A DNA stretch of 64,000 bases from a virus. The stretch lies in IMG/VR virus record IMGVR_UViG_3300032309_002930, positions 1 through 64,000 of that record. One strand, 5' to 3'. Under the pieces are notes generated by a model. That model did no database searches. It was given only the letters and a program-made list of their open reading frames with translations, and was not told the DNA's origin. Below, in pieces: positions 39,105 to 48,216 of this stretch; the stretch's first letter is position 1, and every line of letters starts with the position of its first letter. The translations under genes were made by a program, and so were the position numbers.

Positions 39105-39910
39105 AATTAATATTATTTGGTTCAAATGGTATGCTTGGAAACTATTTAAAATCTTATCTTTCGGATAAATATCATACTTTAGCTTTAACTAGAAAAGATA
39201 TAGATTTAGCTCACGCTAGCGAATCTGAACTATTAATTTTTTTACAAAATAATGTAAAAAAAAATGATATTATTGTGAACGCGGCTGGAGTTATAAAACA
39301 AAGAGAATACGACGCAAAGGATATGATAATGGTTAACGCAATATTTCCTAATATATTAGCTAAATTTAAAGATGAAATTGGTTGTGAAATTATACATATA
39401 ACAACTGATTGCGTTTATAGCGGAAACAAAGGATCATATGATGAATCTAGTTTACATGATTGTACAGATGACTATGGCAAAAGTAAGTCTTTGGGTGAAA
39501 ATATAAAATTAACAAACATTAGAACTTCAATTATTGGCGAAGAAAAATTAAATAAAAAATCTTTACTAGAATGGCTCAGATCTAATAAAAATAAAACAAT
39601 AAATGGTTATGACAATCATTTATGGAATGGTATCACTTGTTTAGAATTATCTAAATTAGTTAATGATATAATTAAAACGAATTCTTATTGGCATGGTATA
39701 AGACATGTATTCTCACCAAATACTGTAAGTAAATACGAATTAACGAATATGATCAATGAAATTTATGATCTAAATATAAAAATTAATAAAATAACGACAA
39801 ATATAAATTGCTATAGGAATTTAAGTTCAAAATTTCCTAAATTAATAACAAAAATACTATACGAACAAATATTAGAATTAAAAAATTATAGCGATTATAA
39901 TATAATATGA
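39101..39910 (+). CDS. RmlD-like NAD(P)-dependent sugar reductase
   Basis: The 269-residue protein has LFGSNGMLGNYLKSYL (GxxGxxG-type binding loop), VNAAGVIKQRE, ITTDCVYSG and DDYGKSKSLGE (YxxxK catalytic). This is the normal RmlD/WbjC fold and size. Paired with the CapD-like gene it may reduce a 4-keto sugar. It could alternatively complete dTDP-rhamnose synthesis with RmlB and RmlC. Confidence 0.85.
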   Translation: MKLILFGSNGMLGNYLKSYLSDKYHTLALTRKDIDLAHASESELLIFLQNNVKKNDIIVNAAGVIKQREYDAKDMIMVNAIFPNILAKFKDEIGCEIIHITTDCVYSGNKGSYDESSLHDCTDDYGKSKSLGENIKLTNIRTSIIGEEKLNKKSLLEWLRSNKNKTINGYDNHLWNGITCLELSKLVNDIIKTNSYWHGIRHVFSPNTVSKYELTNMINEIYDLNIKINKITTNINCYRNLSSKFPKLITKILYEQILELKNYSDYNII

Positions 39911-40761
39911 GAAAATTATACGACTGTTTTAATTTTTTTAATGAGTTGGATATTCTTGAGTTAAGATTAAATATTTTATACGACGTAGTTGATTTTTTTA
40001 TAATAGTTGAATCTGACTTAACTCATAGTGGACAAAAAAAACCTTTTTATTTTGAAGAAAATAAACATAGATTTTCTAAATTTTTGGATAAGATTATATC
40101 ATATAAAATATATGACAATCCTTCTGATTTTGTAAATTTACCTAATACACAAGATGTGGAATTGCAAAAGATTTATGATTTTATGAAAATTACAAAAAAA
40201 TTTAATCCATATTTTCAACCTGATTATGGTAGAGATTTTTTTCAAAAAGAAAGCGTCAGAAGAGCTTTGCAGAATTGCGATGAAAATGATATAATTATTA
40301 TTTCAGATGCTGATGAAATACCAGATCCTAAAGTACTTAAAGATATAGAAAAATTAGATCTAGATAATACCATATACTCTTTAAATCAACCCATGTATTG
40401 TTTTTATTTAAATGTTTTAAAAGAAAACGAATGGTGTGGTTCAAAAATTGGTATTTATAAGAATATGAAAAAATATTCATTTAATGAAATCCGAGGAGAT
40501 CATTCTTTAAGTTCTATTATACCCAAAGCTGGTTGGCATTTTAGTTTTATGGGTGGAGAAGAAATGGTTAAAAATAAAATACTATCTTATTCAGCCAGAG
40601 ATATGGTAGATAACAATGTTTTATCATCAATTAAAAATAATATGATTAATAATATTGACCCATATTTTAGATCTACCCTCACTAAAGTAGATATTCAATC
40701 TACGCACCCAAAATATATTTTAGATAATATTGAAAAATATAAAGATATGATAAAACTATAA
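39907..40761 (+). CDS. Glycosyltransferase family 17-like (beta-1,4-N-acetylglucosaminyltransferase type)
   Basis: The 284-residue protein starts KLYDCFNFFNELDILELRLN and goes on with FFIIVESDLTHSGQKKP, ISDADEIPDP (DxD) and GWHFSFMGG. These match GT17 (N-acetylglucosaminyltransferase III-like) proteins, which occur in many phage and bacterial glycan clusters. It would add GlcNAc or a related sugar. Confidence 0.87.
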   Translation: MRKLYDCFNFFNELDILELRLNILYDVVDFFIIVESDLTHSGQKKPFYFEENKHRFSKFLDKIISYKIYDNPSDFVNLPNTQDVELQKIYDFMKITKKFNPYFQPDYGRDFFQKESVRRALQNCDENDIIIISDADEIPDPKVLKDIEKLDLDNTIYSLNQPMYCFYLNVLKENEWCGSKIGIYKNMKKYSFNEIRGDHSLSSIIPKAGWHFSFMGGEEMVKNKILSYSARDMVDNNVLSSIKNNMINNIDPYFRSTLTKVDIQSTHPKYILDNIEKYKDMIKL

Positions 40762-40762
40762 A

Positions 40763-41665
40763 ATGTTAAATAAATACAAAGTAATAATTTGGGGACATAA
40801 ACTCCATTCGCACACCCATTCTTATATTCATAATGCTTACTACAAAGCTTTTAAATTTTTAGGATTTGAAACATATTGGCTTGATAATAGTGATGATATA
40901 TCCAATTTAAATTTTGATAATTGTATATTTTTTACAGAAGATCAAGTTCAACATAGCATACCATTAAACAAAAATTCATTCTATATTTTGCATCATTGTA
41001 AACTAGATAAATATATTGATAATGGACTTAGATATATAAATTTATGCAATTATGTAAATGATTGTCAATTAGGCAAATCTTATAATTATGAAAATTCAAA
41101 TGTAGAAAAAATAAATTATTATACATATTACGATTCAGTAAATAAAGCTTTATATCAACCTTGGGCTACAGATTTATTTCCAGAACAAATGGCTGATAAT
41201 TTTGTAAAACTAAATAAAAGTTTAAATAATATATATTATATAGGTTCTATTTGGGAAGAAAATATAAAAGAAATTCAAGATTTTAATAAAGCTTGTGTTG
41301 AAAATAACAAACAAATAGTTTCTATAAGAAACGTTGATGATGAAACAAATAAAAAATTAATAAATGAATCATACATATCTCCAGATATAAGATGCAAAGG
41401 ACATAGAGAAGTAGGATATATCCCATGTAGAATTTTTAAAAATTTAAGTTACGGACATATTCCAGCTACGAATTCTATTTATGTAAGAGATTTTTTTGGA
41501 ATAAATTCTCTCCCATATGCATCAAACTGTTATGATTTATTTAAAGTTAATGAAAATTTTATTAATAGTGATGAAAATTTAGAAAATTCAAAATTTCTCT
41601 TATCTGAAATAAAAAATAATCATACCTATATTACTAGAGTAAATTCTTTATTGAATTTTGTATAA
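40763..41665 (+). CDS. Putative glycosyltransferase of the GT-B fold (unassigned)
   Basis: The 300-residue protein has two Rossmann-like halves with YKVIIWGHKLHSHTHSYIHN at the start, YIGSIWEENIKEIQDF at the start of the second half, and PCRIFKNLSYGHIPATNS in the position of the donor site. It probably transfers a sugar, but I do not recognise the family. It lies one base after the GT17-like gene. Confidence 0.6.
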   Translation: MLNKYKVIIWGHKLHSHTHSYIHNAYYKAFKFLGFETYWLDNSDDISNLNFDNCIFFTEDQVQHSIPLNKNSFYILHHCKLDKYIDNGLRYINLCNYVNDCQLGKSYNYENSNVEKINYYTYYDSVNKALYQPWATDLFPEQMADNFVKLNKSLNNIYYIGSIWEENIKEIQDFNKACVENNKQIVSIRNVDDETNKKLINESYISPDIRCKGHREVGYIPCRIFKNLSYGHIPATNSIYVRDFFGINSLPYASNCYDLFKVNENFINSDENLENSKFLLSEIKNNHTYITRVNSLLNFV

Positions 41666-41679
41666 TAAAATCATACAAT
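41651..41679 (+). promoter_or_regulatory. Promoter of the GDP-mannose dehydratase unit
   Basis: TTGAAT (41651-41656), 17 bases, TACAAT (41674-41679), then eight bases to the ATG at 41688. It overlaps the end of the preceding gene. Confidence 0.65.
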
Positions 41680-41687
41680 CAATAGTT

Positions 41688-42860
41688 ATGAACGCAAATA
41701 TAAAAGATACTTATTACGGTAAAAAAATAGATACAGCTAATATCTTAAACATTGAAGACGCAAGTAAACTAATTAATAATAGGAAAACAATTATTGTAAC
41801 TGGAGTCACTGGTCAAGATGGCAGTCATATGGTGGATTTCCTACTTAAAAATACTGATTATCTTATTTTTGGTGGAGTCAGAAGATTAAGCGTATATAAT
41901 CATGAAAATATTAAGCATATTAATTCTGATAGATTTTATCTTATTAATTTTGATTTAACTGATGCTCATGCGATATCAAGGACAATAGAGAAGCTACAGC
42001 CAGATTATTTTGTTAATTTTGCTGCTCAAAGTTTTGTTGCAAGTAGTTGGGATTTTTCTAGACAAACTTGGCACACTAATTCAACGGCTGTTCTAGATAT
42101 ACTTGAAGCAATTAGATTGTATAAACCATCTTGTAGATTATATCAAGCTGGCTCTAGTGAAGAATTTGGAAATGTAAAATACTCTCCACAAGATGAAGAT
42201 CACCCATTAAAACCAAGAAGTCCATATGGAGCAAGTAAAGCTGCCTCTAGACAACTAGTAAAAGTATATAGAGAATCTTATGGCATATATGCAATTCAAG
42301 GTTGGCTATTTAATCACGAAGGGACAAGAAGAGGCGAAGAATTTGTCACAAGAAAAATTAGTAAAAATGTAGCGCGTATTTATAATGCAATTAAAAATAA
42401 TGAAGATTTTCAACCACTTGAATTAGGAAATATTGAAGCCAAAAGAGATTGGAGTGATGCAGAAGATTTTGTAGAAGGAGTCTGGATGATGTTGAATCAA
42501 GATAAATATAATAAAAATTATTCTGGCGAACCAAAGGAGTATATATTTTCATCAAATGAAACTCATACTATTAGAGAGTTTGTTGAAAAAGCTTTTCGAT
42601 ACGCGGATATTAATGGATCTTGGATTTACTTAGATCCAGACTGCAAAGCAGAAGATGAAATTTTTTGCACAAAAAAAGATAATGGTGAATACAAAGTACT
42701 AGTAAGAATTAATCCTAAATTCTATAGACCAGCAGAAGTAGAATTACTTCTAGGAGACTCAAATAAAGCAAGAGAAGAATTAAATTGGAAACCTAAAATT
42801 TCTTTTGATAATTTAGTCAAAAAAATGGTAGATTGGGATATACAGAAATCTAAAGAGTGA
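41688..42860 (+). CDS. gmd: GDP-mannose 4,6-dehydratase
   Basis: The 390-residue protein has TGVTGQDGSHMVDFLL (NADP-binding), FVNFAAQSFVASSW, AGSSEEFGNV (catalytic Ser/Glu area), SPYGASKAASRQLV (YxxxK) and NHEGTRRGEEFVTRKI, all diagnostic of GMD. It converts GDP-mannose to GDP-4-keto-6-deoxymannose, the precursor of GDP-fucose, GDP-rhamnose and GDP-perosamine. I chose 41688 over an earlier in-frame ATG because of the promoter just upstream. Its stop overlaps the next start (GTGA). Confidence 0.93.
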   Translation: MNANIKDTYYGKKIDTANILNIEDASKLINNRKTIIVTGVTGQDGSHMVDFLLKNTDYLIFGGVRRLSVYNHENIKHINSDRFYLINFDLTDAHAISRTIEKLQPDYFVNFAAQSFVASSWDFSRQTWHTNSTAVLDILEAIRLYKPSCRLYQAGSSEEFGNVKYSPQDEDHPLKPRSPYGASKAASRQLVKVYRESYGIYAIQGWLFNHEGTRRGEEFVTRKISKNVARIYNAIKNNEDFQPLELGNIEAKRDWSDAEDFVEGVWMMLNQDKYNKNYSGEPKEYIFSSNETHTIREFVEKAFRYADINGSWIYLDPDCKAEDEIFCTKKDNGEYKVLVRINPKFYRPAEVELLLGDSNKAREELNWKPKISFDNLVKKMVDWDIQKSKE

Positions 42861-43834
42861 ATATACTAGTAACTGGTGGGCTGGGTTTTATTGGTTCTAA
42901 TTTTATTAAATTTATAATTAATAAAAAAGAAACAAATATTATCATAAATATAGACACGACAACAAAACAACATTCTGCAGCCAATGAAAAAAACGTAAAA
43001 GATTTTAAAGATAACCCTAAATATAAATTTTATGATTTTTGGTTAGAGATGCTAGACAATGCTTTTATTAAAGATCAATTTAAACAATTGATCAAAGATC
43101 ATAATATAACTCATATAGTTCATTTCGCAGCCGAATCACATGTAGATAATTCAATATCTGATCCCAAACGATTTATTCAATCGAATATATTAGGTACATT
43201 TAATCTCTTAGAAATTATTAGAGATTTTCCAGAAATTAGATTTCATCATATATCTACTGATGAAGTTTATGGCAGTTTAGGAGATGAAGGAAAATTTACA
43301 GAAACAACAGCTTACGCTCCAAATTCTCCATACTCCGCTTCAAAAGCTTCTAGTGATATGTTGGTAAGAGCATATCACCATACATTTAAAGCTTTAGTTA
43401 CAATTTCTAATTGTTCAAATAATTATGGACCAAATCAACATAATGAAAAATTTATTCCAGTTGTCATAAATTCTATATTAAACAATAAAAAAATACCAGT
43501 TTATGGTAATGGAAAAAATGTAAGAGATTGGATTTTTGTTGATGATCATTGTGAGGCCATATGGTTTGTACTTAATAATGGCAGGATTGGAGAAACTTAT
43601 AATATAGGTGGAAATTGCGAAAAGACAAATCTAGATATCATTAATGATATTTGCAAAGTTTTAAATTTAAATCCTCAAGATCATATATCTTTCGTAGAGG
43701 ACAGAAAAGGCCATGATTTTAGATACGCAATTGATAATTCAAAAATTAATAAAGAATTAAATTGGTTTCCAACAACATCATTTGAAGATGGAATATTAAA
43801 GACTATAGATTATTATAAAAATAAAACTTGCTAA
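42857..43834 (+). CDS. rmlB: dTDP-glucose 4,6-dehydratase
   Basis: The 325-residue protein has VTGGLGFIGSNFIKFI (NAD-binding), IVHFAAESHVDNSI, HISTDEVYGSLG, PNSPYSASKASSDM (YxxxK), NNYGPNQHNEKFIP and VRDWIFVDDHCEAI, all specific to RmlB. It dehydrates dTDP-glucose, feeding RmlC (32667). The nucleotidyltransferase RmlA is not in the window and may come from the host. The start is GTG. Confidence 0.94.
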   Translation: MNILVTGGLGFIGSNFIKFIINKKETNIIINIDTTTKQHSAANEKNVKDFKDNPKYKFYDFWLEMLDNAFIKDQFKQLIKDHNITHIVHFAAESHVDNSISDPKRFIQSNILGTFNLLEIIRDFPEIRFHHISTDEVYGSLGDEGKFTETTAYAPNSPYSASKASSDMLVRAYHHTFKALVTISNCSNNYGPNQHNEKFIPVVINSILNNKKIPVYGNGKNVRDWIFVDDHCEAIWFVLNNGRIGETYNIGGNCEKTNLDIINDICKVLNLNPQDHISFVEDRKGHDFRYAIDNSKINKELNWFPTTSFEDGILKTIDYYKNKTC

Positions 43835-43856
43835 TATTATAAACTTATATTATAAA
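43828..43856 (+). promoter_or_regulatory. Promoter at the start of the replication block
   Basis: TTGCTA (43828-43833), 17 bases, TATAAA (43851-43856), then six bases to the ATG at 43863. The hexamers are imperfect, but the spacing and the ATG distance match the other promoters. Confidence 0.65.
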
Positions 43857-43862
43857 TATAGC

Positions 43863-44216
43863 ATGTCTAGTAGTAAATTTACTCCCCATAAACTGTGTCA
43901 ATTTATAGTTAAAAAATATATTAAGAATAATGTAAATTGGCCTAGAGAAATAAAGATCGCTAAAACTTTAATCAAAACTAATAAAGGATACTCTTTTTGG
44001 AATAGTTTAAAGGAATTAAAATTACCTAGTTTGGCTTGGTTTTTAACAGATCAAGGAAAAGCTTTTCTAGCCATAGAACATAAAAAGAATGAATTATGTT
44101 TAGATAATAAACAAGAAAAAATAGTACTTAATGAAAATAAAGTGGGAGAAGATAAAAAAGTTTGTCAAAAACCTAAAAGTCTGTTAGAATTTATTACATA
44201 TGGCAAAAAAATCTAA
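43863..44216 (+). CDS. Unidentified 117-aa protein
   Basis: The N-terminal part (KFTPHKLCQFIVKKYIKNNVNWPREIKIAKT, cited in pieces HKLCQFIVKKYIKNN and WPREIKIAKTLI) looks helical, with basic residues that could contact DNA. The C-terminus is charged and low in complexity. It overlaps the RecA-like gene by 17 bases, so a partner role in recombination is plausible but not shown. Confidence 0.6.
   Translation: MSSSKFTPHKLCQFIVKKYIKNNVNWPREIKIAKTLIKTNKGYSFWNSLKELKLPSLAWFLTDQGKAFLAIEHKKNELCLDNKQEKIVLNENKVGEDKKVCQKPKSLLEFITYGKKI
44162..44190 (+). promoter_or_regulatory. Internal promoter upstream of the RecA-like gene
   Basis: TTGTCA (44162-44167), 17 bases, TAGAAT (44185-44190), then nine bases to the ATG at 44200, all inside the preceding gene. 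Confidence 0.5.
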
Positions 44217-45342
44217 AGAAGAAATTATTGAAGCATCTGGTCCAAGTGCATCAGATAGATTATTATCGTTTTTAAAAGACAACAAAGAGGATCATTATAA
44301 TTTTGAAGATGAGATATATTATAAGGTATCTACTGGTAGTTTAAATTTGGATATCGCTACGGGTGGTGGTTTATGTCCAGGTTTACATAGATTTATTGGA
44401 ATGAATGAGGGTGGTAAAACCTCAGAAGCATTAGAAGTAACAAAGAACTTTCTTAAATCAGTAGAAAACTCTAGAGCTTTACTATTCAAAGCAGAGGGTA
44501 GATTAAGCAAAGAAATTAAAGAGCGTTCTGGAATTAAATTCGTAACTGATCCCAAAGAATGGGTTGATGGAACTTGCTTTGTATTTGAATGTAATATTTT
44601 TGAAACTGTTTCAGAATTGATGAAGGATCTTATTCAATCTAATGATGAAAATAAAAGATATATGTTTATTCTTGATTCAGTTGACGGCTTGATGACAAAA
44701 GGTGATGCTCAAAAAAGCATGACAGAAGCAACAAAAGTTGCTGGTGGAGCAGTTATTTCATCAATGCTAATGAAGAAGATTTCCCTCGCTCTTTCTAAAC
44801 GTGGTCACATGGCAATCTTTATTAGTCAAGTTAGATCAGATATTAAACTTGACCCTTATGCAGCAAATAAGGATATTCGTCAAACTACTGCAACTGGTGG
44901 AAATGCATTATTACATTTTGCTAATTGGATTCTAGAATTCGAACCAAAGTTTAACAAGGATCTTATTCTTGAAAAACCAAATGACAGATATGACCCAGTA
45001 AAGAATAAGATAATTGGACATAATGTAAAAATTGCAATTAAGAAATCAACTAATGAATCCACAAATTCAAAAGTTCAATATCCAATTAAATATGGTCGCA
45101 AAGATGGTTCGTCAGTTTGGAAAGAATATGAAGTAATTGATCAAATTCTTTCTTGGGAATTTGCATCAGCTAAAGGGGCATGGGTAACATTCTCAGATGA
45201 AATTATCGCCGAACTAAAAGAACAAAATTTAGAACTAAAAAAGCAACACCAAGGTATAGATAATCTAAGATCTTATCTAGAAGAAAATAAACCAATTGTT
45301 GATTATTTTTATAATAAATTTATTCAAACCCTTGCTTCATGA
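44200..45342 (+). CDS. RecA/UvsX-like recombinase
   Basis: A 380-residue recombinase of the RecA fold. After a short N-terminus it has VSTGSLNLDIATGGGLCPG, a Walker A GMNEGGKT, the Walker B strand RYMFILDSVDGLM, LSKRGHMAIFISQVR and TATGGNALLHFANW (loop 2-like). It would form filaments on ssDNA for strand exchange and for recombination-dependent replication, with the Cas4-like nuclease and the possible annealing protein at 58442. It overlaps a DUF559-type gene by four bases. Confidence 0.88.
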   Translation: MAKKSKEEIIEASGPSASDRLLSFLKDNKEDHYNFEDEIYYKVSTGSLNLDIATGGGLCPGLHRFIGMNEGGKTSEALEVTKNFLKSVENSRALLFKAEGRLSKEIKERSGIKFVTDPKEWVDGTCFVFECNIFETVSELMKDLIQSNDENKRYMFILDSVDGLMTKGDAQKSMTEATKVAGGAVISSMLMKKISLALSKRGHMAIFISQVRSDIKLDPYAANKDIRQTTATGGNALLHFANWILEFEPKFNKDLILEKPNDRYDPVKNKIIGHNVKIAIKKSTNESTNSKVQYPIKYGRKDGSSVWKEYEVIDQILSWEFASAKGAWVTFSDEIIAELKEQNLELKKQHQGIDNLRSYLEENKPIVDYFYNKFIQTLAS

Positions 45343-45758
45343 GATTATTAAATGTTAACGGAACTCTCGTTAACAAAAATGTAAGGAAATATCTAGTAAA
45401 TTGGGATGGCAAATGCAGAAGCAAACTGCAATTTAAATTCAAACAATTCTTTTATCCTTACTGGAAAAATCACATTGTATACGAAGAGTTTCCAGTTTAT
45501 GGAAGCATGCTTAAAGTTGATTTATTAAATGCAACAAAAAAGATAGCAGTTGAGATACAGGGTGACCAGCATGAATCTTTTAATAAATTCTTTCATGATA
45601 ATTCTAGATTAAAATACCTTCAAAGCATCAAAAGAGATGTTAAAAAAGAAAAATGGCTTGAAATAAATGAATTTAAATTCCTTCAACTCTATGAATCTGA
45701 TTTAAAAACTTTATCACCACAATACATAGAAGAAAAGTGTGGAATTTTAATTATTTAA
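45339..45758 (+). CDS. Vsr/DUF559-like nuclease-fold protein
   Basis: The 139-residue protein has YPYWKNHIVYEEFPVYGSML, KVDLLNATKKIAVEIQGDQH and WLEINEFKFLQLYESDL. The 'D...AVEIQG.QH' arrangement is that of PD-(D/E)XK nucleases of the Vsr/DUF559 group, which nick DNA. It is co-translated with the RecA-like gene. Whether it acts in repair, recombination or host DNA breakdown is unknown. Confidence 0.78.
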   Translation: MRLLNVNGTLVNKNVRKYLVNWDGKCRSKLQFKFKQFFYPYWKNHIVYEEFPVYGSMLKVDLLNATKKIAVEIQGDQHESFNKFFHDNSRLKYLQSIKRDVKKEKWLEINEFKFLQLYESDLKTLSPQYIEEKCGILII

Positions 45759-45764
45759 GTGTAA
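45759..45764 (+). promoter_or_regulatory. Putative late element GTGTAA inside the replication block
   Basis: GTGTAA on the plus strand, six bases before the GTG start at 45771. It differs from the other sites in that the neighbouring genes are replication genes. Confidence 0.35.
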
Positions 45765-45770
45765 AATTAG

Positions 45771-46037
45771 GTGGTGACTAATAAGAAAAAATTCAATTTT
45801 CCAGATGCACTTTTAAAGCAAATTGATGAATGCAGTTTCGGTGGATATGTTCTTTTTAATTTCTCAAATAAAGGCGAGCCTCAAGTATTCACAAAGTTTG
45901 ATAATCAAATAAATGCTATGGCGCTTTTATATTATTTAAATACTTGGAGCCAAAGCGTAGATCAACTTAATTTAGAAGCCACAACAGATTTAATTGCTAG
46001 AAAAAATGACGAAGAAGACCAAGAAGACGAAGATTAA
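45771..46037 (+). CDS. Small acidic-tailed protein (88 aa)
   Basis: The protein has a compact N-terminal part (FPDALLKQIDECSFGGYVLFNFSN in two parts: FPDALLKQIDECSFGG, YVLFNFSN) with GEPQVFTKFDNQINAMALLYYL, then an acidic tail (KNDEEDQEDED). Two consecutive GTG codons offer the start. The amino-acid pattern is of a small protein-interaction or DNA-mimic type, but no family is recognised. It is preceded by GTGTAA and followed by the dnaB promoter. Confidence 0.65.
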   Translation: MVTNKKKFNFPDALLKQIDECSFGGYVLFNFSNKGEPQVFTKFDNQINAMALLYYLNTWSQSVDQLNLEATTDLIARKNDEEDQEDED

Positions 46038-46038
46038 C

Positions 46039-46067
46039 TTGACTTTTAATTTTTAATATAGTATCAT
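46039..46067 (+). promoter_or_regulatory. Sigma70-type promoter of dnaB
   Basis: TTGACT (46039-46044), 17 bases, TATCAT (46062-46067), then eight bases to the ATG at 46076. Confidence 0.8.
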
Positions 46068-46075
46068 AATTGTTG

Positions 46076-47560
46076 ATGATTTATTCTATTCAAGTAGAAA
46101 GACATGTTTTAAGTGGTTTAATTAAATATCAAAATTTATTTGCAGAAGTAGATATTTTCTTAAATGATACTGATTTCTTTAATGAAGTTCATTCCACGAT
46201 ATATTCTGTTTACAAAAGCATAGCTCATAAAGGTGAAAAAGTAGATAAAGTACTTTTAGCGGAAAAGATTAAAAATCTTGGGATATCTTTTAAAGATGAT
46301 ATTAATATATTTGATTATATTGAGAATTTAGTTTTCTCACAAATCACAGAAGAAGCTACTATGAACGCTTGTAAAGAACTAATGAAATTAAGAATCCGCA
46401 GAGAGATAGTCCAAACAGCAGATAAACTAAAATCTTTTGTCACAAAAAATGGCGAAGATGCAATTGACAAGATCATCGCGGAAGCAGATTCTATTTATAA
46501 TAATAAAATTTCATCTTATATTTCGAAAGATGAACCAATTAATTTATTTGAAGGAGTTGAAGATATAATTGAGGAGTTAGGAAATAATCCTAGAGAAGAC
46601 TCTGGTTTGATTACTGGTTATCCAGAGTTTAATAGACTTTATGGTGGTTTAAAGAATGGAAACATTTACGCAATCGTAAGTCGTCCAGGCCAAGGAAAAT
46701 CTACTTGGATAAATGATATATGTTTTAATGTAGCGAAGAACCCAAAGAATAAAGTTAAAACGTTAATTCTAGATACCGAAATGCAGACCTTTGATATTCA
46801 ATTAAGAATGGTATCTTCTATATCAGACGTACCAATGTGGTATCTCGAAACTGGAAATTGGCGCAAAAATGAAGATATGACTAAAAAAGTTAGAGCAGCT
46901 TGGGCTCATGTTAAAAATTACGAACATTACCATTATCACGTTGGAAGTAAAAATATTGATCAAATCTGTTCTATGATTCGTAGATGGTACTTATCAAAAG
47001 TAGGAAGAGGAAACCAAGCTTTGATTGCTTATGATTACATTAAACTAACTGGAGAAAAGGTTGGGCAAAATTGGGCAGAACATCAAGCTATTGGAGACAA
47101 GATTGATAAACTTAAAAGAATTTCAGAAGAAATTAATTGCCCAATCGTAACCGCTATGCAACTTAATAGAACTGGAGAAAACTTTAATAGAAATGCTTCA
47201 GCAGTTGTTGATGATAGTTCTGCGATTTCTTTGTCAGATAGACTACAATGGTTTGCTTCATTTGTAGCGATTTTCAGAAGAAAAACATTAGATGAATTAG
47301 CTTTGGATGGCCAACAATTTGGAACTCATAAATTAATTCCAACCAAAACTAGATTTCAAGGTAGAGAAGCAGCTGGACATCAAGACTTGGTTAGAAGACT
47401 AGACGCTACTGGTAAAGAGACTTGGGCACAAAATTATTTAAATTATAATGTACAAAATTTTAAGATTGAAGAACGAGGATCTTTACATGATATCGCTACA
47501 AGACAAAGAGAGCAATATCAATTAAATGATCAAAGCGCAAATGACGGAGAATTATTGTGA
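46076..47560 (+). CDS. dnaB: Replicative DNA helicase, DnaB family
   Basis: The 494-residue helicase has the DnaB N-terminal domain (IQVERHVLSGLIKYQNLF, FFNEVHSTIYSVY) and the RecA-like C-terminal motor: ITGYPEFNRLYGGLKNGNI, Walker A RPGQGKST, TLILDTEMQ (motif H1a with E), ALIAYDYIKLTG (Walker B) and CPIVTAMQLNR, with an Arg-finger region near SDRLQWFASF. It opens the fork for the split Pol III enzyme. I start at 46076 (MIYSIQVERH), the first ATG after the promoter. The C-terminus ends ANDGELL, like the end of the protein at 54775. Its stop overlaps ThyX. Confidence 0.93.
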   Translation: MIYSIQVERHVLSGLIKYQNLFAEVDIFLNDTDFFNEVHSTIYSVYKSIAHKGEKVDKVLLAEKIKNLGISFKDDINIFDYIENLVFSQITEEATMNACKELMKLRIRREIVQTADKLKSFVTKNGEDAIDKIIAEADSIYNNKISSYISKDEPINLFEGVEDIIEELGNNPREDSGLITGYPEFNRLYGGLKNGNIYAIVSRPGQGKSTWINDICFNVAKNPKNKVKTLILDTEMQTFDIQLRMVSSISDVPMWYLETGNWRKNEDMTKKVRAAWAHVKNYEHYHYHVGSKNIDQICSMIRRWYLSKVGRGNQALIAYDYIKLTGEKVGQNWAEHQAIGDKIDKLKRISEEINCPIVTAMQLNRTGENFNRNASAVVDDSSAISLSDRLQWFASFVAIFRRKTLDELALDGQQFGTHKLIPTKTRFQGREAAGHQDLVRRLDATGKETWAQNYLNYNVQNFKIEERGSLHDIATRQREQYQLNDQSANDGELL

Positions 47561-48216
47561 ATGTAAAATTAGTATCTATAACGAAACCAGATATTGAAGG
47601 ATTACAAAATGCAGAAGATCTAGTAGCTTATTGTGCCAGAGTAAGCAATCCATCTAATCAAATGAATTCTGAAACCGCTCCAAAATTACTTGGATTTCTA
47701 ATTAAGCATAAACATTGGAGCCCATTTGAAATGGTTGATATGACAGTGGAAATTAAAACAAGCAGAGCAATTGCAACCCAAATTTTAAGGCATAGATCAT
47801 TTAGTTTTCAAGAATTTAGTCAAAGATATAGCGCGGCAACAGATTTTGAAGATATTGAATTTAGATTGCAAGGAGATAAAAATCGTCAAGTAGGAGAGAA
47901 TTTATTAGATCCAACAGATTTAAGATATGCAGATTTATATACTTCAGTTAAAGAAGCTATGGAAGCTTCAATTATTGCTTATAATAAAATGATCCACAAT
48001 GGAATAGCAAAAGAAGTAGCGCGAATGATTCTTCCACTAACAACCGAAACAACAATGTACATGAAAGGCTCGCTTAGAAGCTGGGTTCATTATCTTGAGT
48101 TAAGAACAGAGAAAAATACTCAAAAAGAACATAGACTGATTGCGGATGAATGTAAAAATATTTTTATTAAAAATTTTCCAACAATAAGCGAGGCATTACA
48201 ATGGAAAGCGGAATAA
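47557..48216 (+). CDS. thyX: Flavin-dependent thymidylate synthase
   Basis: The 219-residue protein has the ThyX signature RHRSFSFQEFSQRYS and the FAD/dUMP-binding SPFEMVDMTVEI and LRSWVHYLELRT motifs. It makes dTMP from dUMP using methylene-tetrahydrofolate, NADPH and FAD. It works with the phage dCMP deaminase (19427) and ribonucleotide reductase. The start is GTG, overlapping the dnaB stop. Confidence 0.95.
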   Translation: MNVKLVSITKPDIEGLQNAEDLVAYCARVSNPSNQMNSETAPKLLGFLIKHKHWSPFEMVDMTVEIKTSRAIATQILRHRSFSFQEFSQRYSAATDFEDIEFRLQGDKNRQVGENLLDPTDLRYADLYTSVKEAMEASIIAYNKMIHNGIAKEVARMILPLTTETTMYMKGSLRSWVHYLELRTEKNTQKEHRLIADECKNIFIKNFPTISEALQWKAE

